Below, one piece after another: positions 59,517 through 64,000 of a stretch of 64,000 nucleotides of DNA. The DNA comes from Roseovarius sp. MMSF_3350. GTDB lineage: Bacteria > Pseudomonadota > Alphaproteobacteria > Rhodobacterales > Rhodobacteraceae. The notes below the pieces were generated by a model. The model worked only from the letters and a program-made list of their open reading frames with translations, was not told the DNA's origin and ran no database searches. The first letter of the stretch is position 1; each line of letters opens with the position of its first letter. The translations under genes were made by a program, and so were the position numbers. The DNA lies in NCBI RefSeq assembly GCF_030733425.1, contig NZ_JASHIZ010000014.1:1-64000 (forward strand). The letters run 5' to 3'.

Positions 59517-60212
59517 ATGATCAAGTTCACCCCGATCCTTCTGGCGATTCTCTATGCAGTGGTCATGTACCGTTTCTCGGTCTGGCGCACCAAGCGGGAG
59601 CTTGACGCACGTTCGACCGAACTGGCAGATCCCAAGCTGACACCGTTGTTCTCACGGCTGGCAAAGGCCCTCGATCTGCCGCGTATAAAGGTGCACATCT
59701 ATGAGATCGACCCGGTCAACGGATTGGCCGCGCCGGATGGGCGCATCTTCATCACGCGTGGTTTCTATCGCAAGTTTCTTTCCGGAGAGGTTTCGGCCGA
59801 GGAGATGGCAAGCGTCATCGCGCATGAACTGGGCCACGTGGCGCTTGGTCATTCGCGCCGCCGAATGATCGATTTTTCGGGTCAGAATGCGCTGCGCACG
59901 GCTCTGGCGATGGTGCTGTCACGGTTCCTGCCCGGCATCGGAGTCTGGATCGCCAATGGTGTCGCCTCGCTTCTTGCGGCCCGGTTGTCGCGGGGCGACG
60001 AATACGAGGCTGACGAGTACGCCGCCGCCCTGCTGACCAAGGCCGGGATCGGGACGAGGCCACAGAAATCCCTGTTTGAAAAACTGGAGGCGCTGACCCA
60101 GTCGCGCGGCGGCGCGATGCCGGCTTGGCTGATGAGCCACCCCAAGACGACCGAGCGCATTGCCGCCATCGAAAAGCTGGAGACCCGGTGGCACGAGTTG
60201 TCAAAACAGTAG
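59517..60212 (+). CDS. M48-family metalloprotease
   Basis: A 231-residue membrane-anchored zinc protease. One N-terminal membrane helix (MIKFTPILLAILYAVVMYRF) precedes the catalytic motif HELGH (residues 103-107) and the third ligand in SRGDEYEADEYAAALL. A second hydrophobic stretch lies near residue 140. It is like HtpX or Ste24-type quality-control proteases but shorter. I use ATG 59517. Its upstream gene is the radical SAM protein, 114 bp away. Confidence 0.92.
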   Translation: MIKFTPILLAILYAVVMYRFSVWRTKRELDARSTELADPKLTPLFSRLAKALDLPRIKVHIYEIDPVNGLAAPDGRIFITRGFYRKFLSGEVSAEEMASVIAHELGHVALGHSRRRMIDFSGQNALRTALAMVLSRFLPGIGVWIANGVASLLAARLSRGDEYEADEYAAALLTKAGIGTRPQKSLFEKLEALTQSRGGAMPAWLMSHPKTTERIAAIEKLETRWHELSKQ

Positions 60213-60251
60213 GATCAACCTCCGTTTATTGCCTCCTGACGCGGCATGGAA

Positions 60252-60797
60252 CTAGGCGAAAGCCAGAGCCTTGCCCAAGCGCGGCAGCCGCGCTTTCTTC
60301 ATCAGGCGCCGGATGTCCCAGTCCTCGCCGCTGAGGCGGCGTGCGTCGGCCAGCACTACCCCGGCGACCTCGTGCATCACATCCGGATGCGCCTCGAATA
60401 CGCCGAACAGGAACGTGTCGGGATCTGCGCGGCTGATCCCTTCCTCGGCCAGAATATTGCGCGGAAAGTCCTTGGCGTTGACTGTCAGGATCAAGTCGGC
60501 CGACCCGGCGATGGCGGCGGCGAGCACGTGGATGTCCGCCGGATCCGGTAGCCACAGTCGCGATTGAAGCGAGGGTGGCCAGGTTACCTCGGCATCGGGC
60601 CAGTCGAGCGCCAGCATCGCTGCTTCGGCCTGGGCCTGCGCGATACCGTCGGGGCCCAGCTTGACGACCGCGCGCTGCCATTCCTCGATGATACGTGCCG
60701 ACCAAAGCGGCTTGAAAACCCCATGCTTCGCTGCCCCAAGAAGCATTTGTCGCATTACGGTCGGATAGATCACGCAGGTGTCGAGAACCGCATTCAT
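60252..60797 (-). CDS. PIN-domain protein without an antitoxin, coupled to rlmI
   Basis: A 181-residue PIN-fold ribonuclease-like protein. Acidic active-site positions are visible at MNAVLDTCVIYPT (Asp6), WLPDPADIHVLAAAIAG and ILTVNAKDFPRNIL. It begins at ATG 60797, overlapping the rlmI stop by four bases. No antitoxin-like ORF is beside it. It may act on RNA in concert with the methyltransferase, or be a VapC-like relic. Confidence 0.82.
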   Translation of the reverse strand: MNAVLDTCVIYPTVMRQMLLGAAKHGVFKPLWSARIIEEWQRAVVKLGPDGIAQAQAEAAMLALDWPDAEVTWPPSLQSRLWLPDPADIHVLAAAIAGSADLILTVNAKDFPRNILAEEGISRADPDTFLFGVFEAHPDVMHEVAGVVLADARRLSGEDWDIRRLMKKARLPRLGKALAFA

Positions 60798-61990
60798 AGC
60801 CGAAAAAACAGCGCCTTGAGATACCCGCTTTCGGCCAGCTGAGGATGCAGCGGATGGTCCGGCCCGGCGAACCCGGTGTGAACGAGCGCACCCTCGCGCC
60901 CGGCACGGCCGATGCCCCGGGTACAGGCGGTCCGGAACTTGTCGAGGGTCGCGGCGTGGGAACAGGAACACAGCCCCAGAAAGCCCCCTTCCGCCACAAG
61001 GGGTGCGGCCAGCCGTGCGACCCGTTCGTAGGCGCGAAGGCCCTTCTCCAACGCCGGCTTGTTGGGTGCAAATGCCGGCGGGTCACAGATGACCACGTCG
61101 AATCGCGCTCCCTCTTCGGCCAAGGCCGTCATCACGTCGAAGGCGTCGCCGCGCCGGGTGGCGAAGCGCTGCGTAAGCCCCATGCGCGAGGCCCCTTCCC
61201 CGGCCAGTTCCAGCGCCGGTTGCGAACCGTCGACGGCCAACGCATCGGTCGCCCCCGATGCGAGTGCCGCCAAAGAGAAGCCGCCCACGTGGCTGAAAAC
61301 ATCGAGTACGCGGCTTTTTCGCGCGAGCGTCGCCGCAAACGCGTGATTGGGTCGCTGGTCGTAGAAAAGCCCGGTTTTCTGCCCGCCGGTCAGATCCGCC
61401 ATGTAGGTGGCCCCGTTCATCGGCACGGGTAGCGGTTCCGCGGGCAAATCGCCCACTATCGCCACGGTCGTGTCGTCGAGCCCTTCCAGCGCCCGCGCCC
61501 GCCCCGAGCCGTTCTTGATCACGCAGGCCACAGACGTGACATTCACCAGGGCCGCCACGATCTGGGGCAGCAGAACCTCGGCCCAGGCCGCGTTCGGCTG
61601 AATGACTGCAACGTGATCGAAACGGTCGATGATCACCCCCGGCAAACCGTCAGCCTCGGCATGAACAAGCCGATAATACGGGGCATCAAATAGCCGTTCC
61701 CGCATCAATAGAGCCTGGCGCAACCTGCGCTCAAGCCAGGCCAGATCGACCTGTGCAGTCGGATCCCGGTCCAGCACTCGTGCCATGATGCGGGACTTCG
61801 GATTTACGGCCACAAGGGCCAGCGGCGTGCGTTCGGCATCTTCCAGCACCGCTACAGTGCCGGGTGTCAGCGCCTTGGTCCGTCGGTCGGTAACGAGTTC
61901 ATTGTCGAAAACCCATGGAAACCCATGCCGTATGGCACGGGCCTGCGTCTTGGGTTTCAGGCGGATGCGAGGCAAAGAGGACGGCGTCAT
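60794..61990 (-). CDS. rlmI: RlmI-like 23S rRNA (cytosine-5) methyltransferase
   Basis: A 398-residue class I SAM methyltransferase. An N-terminal PUA domain (RIRLKPKTQARAIRHGFPWV) recognises RNA. The SAM site is VLDVFSHVGGFSLAALASGA, and the catalytic region is FDVVICDPPAFAPNK. The usual EEY-linker part is present. It would methylate a cytosine in 23S rRNA such as C1962. It is coupled to the PIN-domain gene downstream. Confidence 0.92.
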   Translation of the reverse strand: MTPSSLPRIRLKPKTQARAIRHGFPWVFDNELVTDRRTKALTPGTVAVLEDAERTPLALVAVNPKSRIMARVLDRDPTAQVDLAWLERRLRQALLMRERLFDAPYYRLVHAEADGLPGVIIDRFDHVAVIQPNAAWAEVLLPQIVAALVNVTSVACVIKNGSGRARALEGLDDTTVAIVGDLPAEPLPVPMNGATYMADLTGGQKTGLFYDQRPNHAFAATLARKSRVLDVFSHVGGFSLAALASGATDALAVDGSQPALELAGEGASRMGLTQRFATRRGDAFDVMTALAEEGARFDVVICDPPAFAPNKPALEKGLRAYERVARLAAPLVAEGGFLGLCSCSHAATLDKFRTACTRGIGRAGREGALVHTGFAGPDHPLHPQLAESGYLKALFFRL

Positions 61991-62009
61991 GCCGTCCCCT
62001 TAAGCCGTT

Positions 62010-62663
62010 TCAGTTTTTGTTGGAAGCACCGAGTTGATTCAGCGCCCCCATCAGGCCCAGGTTTGCCGCCTGATAGCCCTCGGGACTGGTCAACTGGCGC
62101 TGGATCACATCGGCGAGGTGATTGGTGATACGGTATTTCTGCGTGATGCCCTGTTGCTCGGCCTTGATCGCAGCCTGGCCGCCAAGCGCCTTGAAGTCGG
62201 CCTTTACGAATTGCGGGGCGCCATATGCGACTCCGGTCTCGGGATTGCGCAGAAGCATGCGGAATTGCAGTGCATGAACGCCGCCCACGGTATACCGCGC
62301 CTTTTCCGTCAACGCGTGGAATCGCGTGACCTGGATATCCAGCACCGCCGGTACGTGACCGGGTCGCATGGCGTTGACGCCCTGCTGCATCGCCGCCTCG
62401 AAGATCGCCTTGACCTGTGCGTGACGGTCGCCCGCAGGGTCTTCGCGCCAGACGATGTCGCCCCCCGGAAGGTAGCGGTTGGCTTCGGAAACCTTGAGAG
62501 ACTTCGGAACGTTGACCCGGATTTCCTGGACCGCATATGCCGGAGCAGCCACGGAGACCGAAGTGGTTTCAAGCGGAGCATTCCGTGTTGCCGTCTCGGG
62601 CGTGGAACAACCCGCGACAGACAGTCCCATGATCAGCGCGGTGATAGCTCGACGGGTTTTCAT
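62010..62663 (-). CDS. Hypothetical lipoprotein
   Basis: A 217-residue exported lipoprotein with signal MKTRRAITALIMGLSVAGC and lipidated Cys19. The mature part has no recognised domain. It contains QEIRVNVPKSLKVSEANRYL and a following GGDIVWREDPAGDRHAQV, and ends with GYQAANLGLMGALNQLGAS. I remember similar proteins in Rhodobacteraceae. A GGAGGA site precedes ATG 62663. It is 19 bp from rlmI, so co-transcribed with it. Confidence 0.8.
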   Translation of the reverse strand: MKTRRAITALIMGLSVAGCSTPETATRNAPLETTSVSVAAPAYAVQEIRVNVPKSLKVSEANRYLPGGDIVWREDPAGDRHAQVKAIFEAAMQQGVNAMRPGHVPAVLDIQVTRFHALTEKARYTVGGVHALQFRMLLRNPETGVAYGAPQFVKADFKALGGQAAIKAEQQGITQKYRITNHLADVIQRQLTSPEGYQAANLGLMGALNQLGASNKN

Positions 62664-62789
62664 GTCATCCTCCTGGCGCAATTTCAGCGCATTGGTTGGA
62701 GGTATCTTGACGAGCAATTGAGGCTAGTTTTGGGCACGTTCGGTACTTCACCAAGGTTCGTTCGCACGCGACACCGCGGTGACGAGCAG

Positions 62790-63053
62790 TCAGCGCTCCC
62801 GCCGGCGCCACCCGCCGCGGCGCTTTGGCGCCGCCGCGGAATTCAGGCCTTCGCGCAGAACGGCAGTCATCGGATGATCGGGATACTGGGTGCCGTAGCG
62901 CTCGATCAGGCCTTCCAGCTGCAGCTTTACGTCGCCGTCGCCATCCACCGACAGCGCCCAATCCAGAAAGATGGACCGGCATTCTCCCGACGTGATGCCC
63001 TCTATCCTATAGGATTCCCGGATCAGCCCCTTGGGATCCAACGCGTCAGCCAT
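62790..63053 (-). CDS. Small hypothetical protein following glnE
   Basis: An 87-residue protein beginning MADALDPKGLIRESYRIEGI, with a helix (CRSIFLDWALSV) and a very basic C terminus (KRRGGWRRRER). Its start overlaps the glnE stop by eight bases, so it is translationally coupled to it. The position after glnE seems conserved in the family. It might relate to nitrogen control, but no motif supports that. Confidence 0.7.
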   Translation of the reverse strand: MADALDPKGLIRESYRIEGITSGECRSIFLDWALSVDGDGDVKLQLEGLIERYGTQYPDHPMTAVLREGLNSAAAPKRRGGWRRRER

Positions 63054-64000
63054 CTGCTGTTCCTCGCTTCAATGCCGCTTCAATCACCACTGCGGCCTCT
63101 GCCGTGCGCCGCTCCAGGTCCTGGCGCAAGTCTGCCATATGCTCCTGTCCGGTCTGCCGCAGAATGAACGCCTTTGCCCCGTCGCCCAACTTGTCCTCGT
63201 CCAATGGCTTGTCACCCAGCAGGCGCGCCGCCTGCGTCACTTGCCAACAAAGCCCGTAAGCGGCGGCAAGCGCAGTCTCTTCCGCGTCATTTAACCAACC
63301 GGCGGCGACACCGGCGGCCAATCCGGCCTCGACGCTGCGTTCGGGTTGTCCGGCAAGCAGGCATCCTGCCTGGGCAATCAACTCGATGTCCTGCATCCGG
63401 CCATCGCCCAGCTTGGTCTCCCACGCCCCCCCTGAACCCTTGGCGGCTTTGATCCGTGCTCGCATCTCGCCGACTTCTCTCAGGACGGTCTCGCGATCGC
63501 CCTTTTGCGGTAGCAGCGCACAGCGGAACGCCTCGACATCCGTGGCCAGCGCGTCGGGGCCGGCCACGACGCAGGCACGGGTCAGTGCCAGGTGCTCCCA
63601 AACCCAGGCCTCCTGTTCCTGGTAGCTCTGAAACGAGTTCCAGCTGGTGGCCACCGGACCCTGGTTGCCCGAGGGGCGCAGGCGCATGTCCACCTCGTAA
63701 AGACGCCCTTCGGACATAGGCGCCGTCAGTGCGGTAATCAGCGCCTGTGTCAGGCGCGCATAGTAGGGCCGCGTTGCAAGCGGACGGCGACCATCGGATC
63801 CTTCGGCCCCTTCGGCATCGTAGATCACGATCAGGTCAAGGTCGGAGGCTGCGTTGAGTTTTCCTGCGCCAAGAGATCCCATGCCAAGCACGACAGCGCC
63901 GCGCCCGGGCGCCGGGCCATGCTTCTGTGCGAACTGGGCGCAGACCACCCCCCAGAGCTCGGCTAGGATCACCTGCGCAAGATCGGCATATTGCGCACCA
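63046..64000 (-). CDS. glnE: Glutamine synthetase adenylyltransferase/deadenylase GlnE, 3' part
   Basis: The C-terminal 318 codons of GlnE. The reading frame stays open to the right edge of the window, so the 5' part is outside. The second nucleotidyltransferase domain is seen in VLGMGSLGAGKLNAASDLDL (GSLGxGxxxxxSDLDL) and IVIYDAEGAEGSDG, with RPYYARLTQALITALTAPM and LRPSGNQGPVATSWNSFQSY (here MRLRPSGNQGPVATSWNSFQ). The end includes the C-terminal helical domain. It modifies glutamine synthetase in response to P-II state. Confidence 0.92.
   Translation of the reverse strand, partial: GAQYADLAQVILAELWGVVCAQFAQKHGPAPGRGAVVLGMGSLGAGKLNAASDLDLIVIYDAEGAEGSDGRRPLATRPYYARLTQALITALTAPMSEGRLYEVDMRLRPSGNQGPVATSWNSFQSYQEQEAWVWEHLALTRACVVAGPDALATDVEAFRCALLPQKGDRETVLREVGEMRARIKAAKGSGGAWETKLGDGRMQDIELIAQAGCLLAGQPERSVEAGLAAGVAAGWLNDAEETALAAAYGLCWQVTQAARLLGDKPLDEDKLGDGAKAFILRQTGQEHMADLRQDLERRTAEAAVVIEAALKRGTADG

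Overview
The window is chromosomal DNA from an alphaproteobacterium of the family Rhodobacteraceae (Roseobacter-type). The evidence is high GC with strong C/G preference at third codon positions, an IscR and a DksA that keep only one cysteine each, a Mg-type HemB, a Usg protein, a double-length dCTP deaminase, an Irr-type iron box, and the gene orders yceD-rpmF-plsX-fabH-ihfA-merR-tRNA-Pro and argS-SPOR-nagZ-scpA-scpB. I see no prophage, insertion sequence, CRISPR array or rRNA operon. There are 66 protein genes, one of them (glnE) cut by the window edge, plus one tRNA and one probable gene remnant.

Layout. Positions 1-9250 hold iscR and a divergent hydrolase with an Irr-like box between them, a quinone reductase, a 24-residue membrane peptide, a DUF2254 protein, mfd and hemB. 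Positions 9380-14400 hold an Ysc84-type lipoprotein, an orphan BrnA-like DNA-binding protein behind three helically phased GTGCAC repeats, usg and gyrA. Positions 14400-19630 are a small polysaccharide locus (export lipoprotein, epimerase, sugar-phosphate transferase, CapD-type dehydratase) next to a decayed gene. Positions 19635-31400 are core genes: an ABC-F ATPase, an OlsB-like acyltransferase, bamE, the fatty-acid/phospholipid cluster, ihfA, a MerR regulator, tRNA-Pro, dCTP deaminase, the ScpAB condensin subunits and nagZ. Positions 31375-37650 hold a SPOR protein, argS, a cation/proton antiporter, dgt and erpA.

The least explained part is 37649-40400. Here a three-gene leftward operon encodes a short protein with six copies of an exact FTSSL motif (21-residue period), an unrecognised helical 357-residue protein, and an EamA transporter that overlaps it by 4 bp. 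This looks like a repeat-precursor peptide, a partner or modifying protein, and an exporter, which would resemble a ribosomal-peptide or sorting system. That reading is an inference from layout. The operon starts beside a low-GC 322-bp intergenic region with three DnaA boxes, five GANTC (CcrM) sites and a perfect 15-bp palindrome.

Positions 40400-64000 hold xthA, a flavin monooxygenase, dksA, a MoxR/DUF2927/small-TM/VWA operon behind a CtrA-like box and three GANTC sites, nucleoside hydrolase plus GNAT, selO, a Mur/Fur regulator, enolase, the upper Entner-Doudoroff/pentose-phosphate genes (zwf-pgl-pgi), a Cys-rich radical SAM protein, an M48 protease, a PIN protein fused operonically to rlmI, and the 3' part of glnE. 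Convergent pairs in this genome are packed very tightly, and three of them share stop-codon bases.
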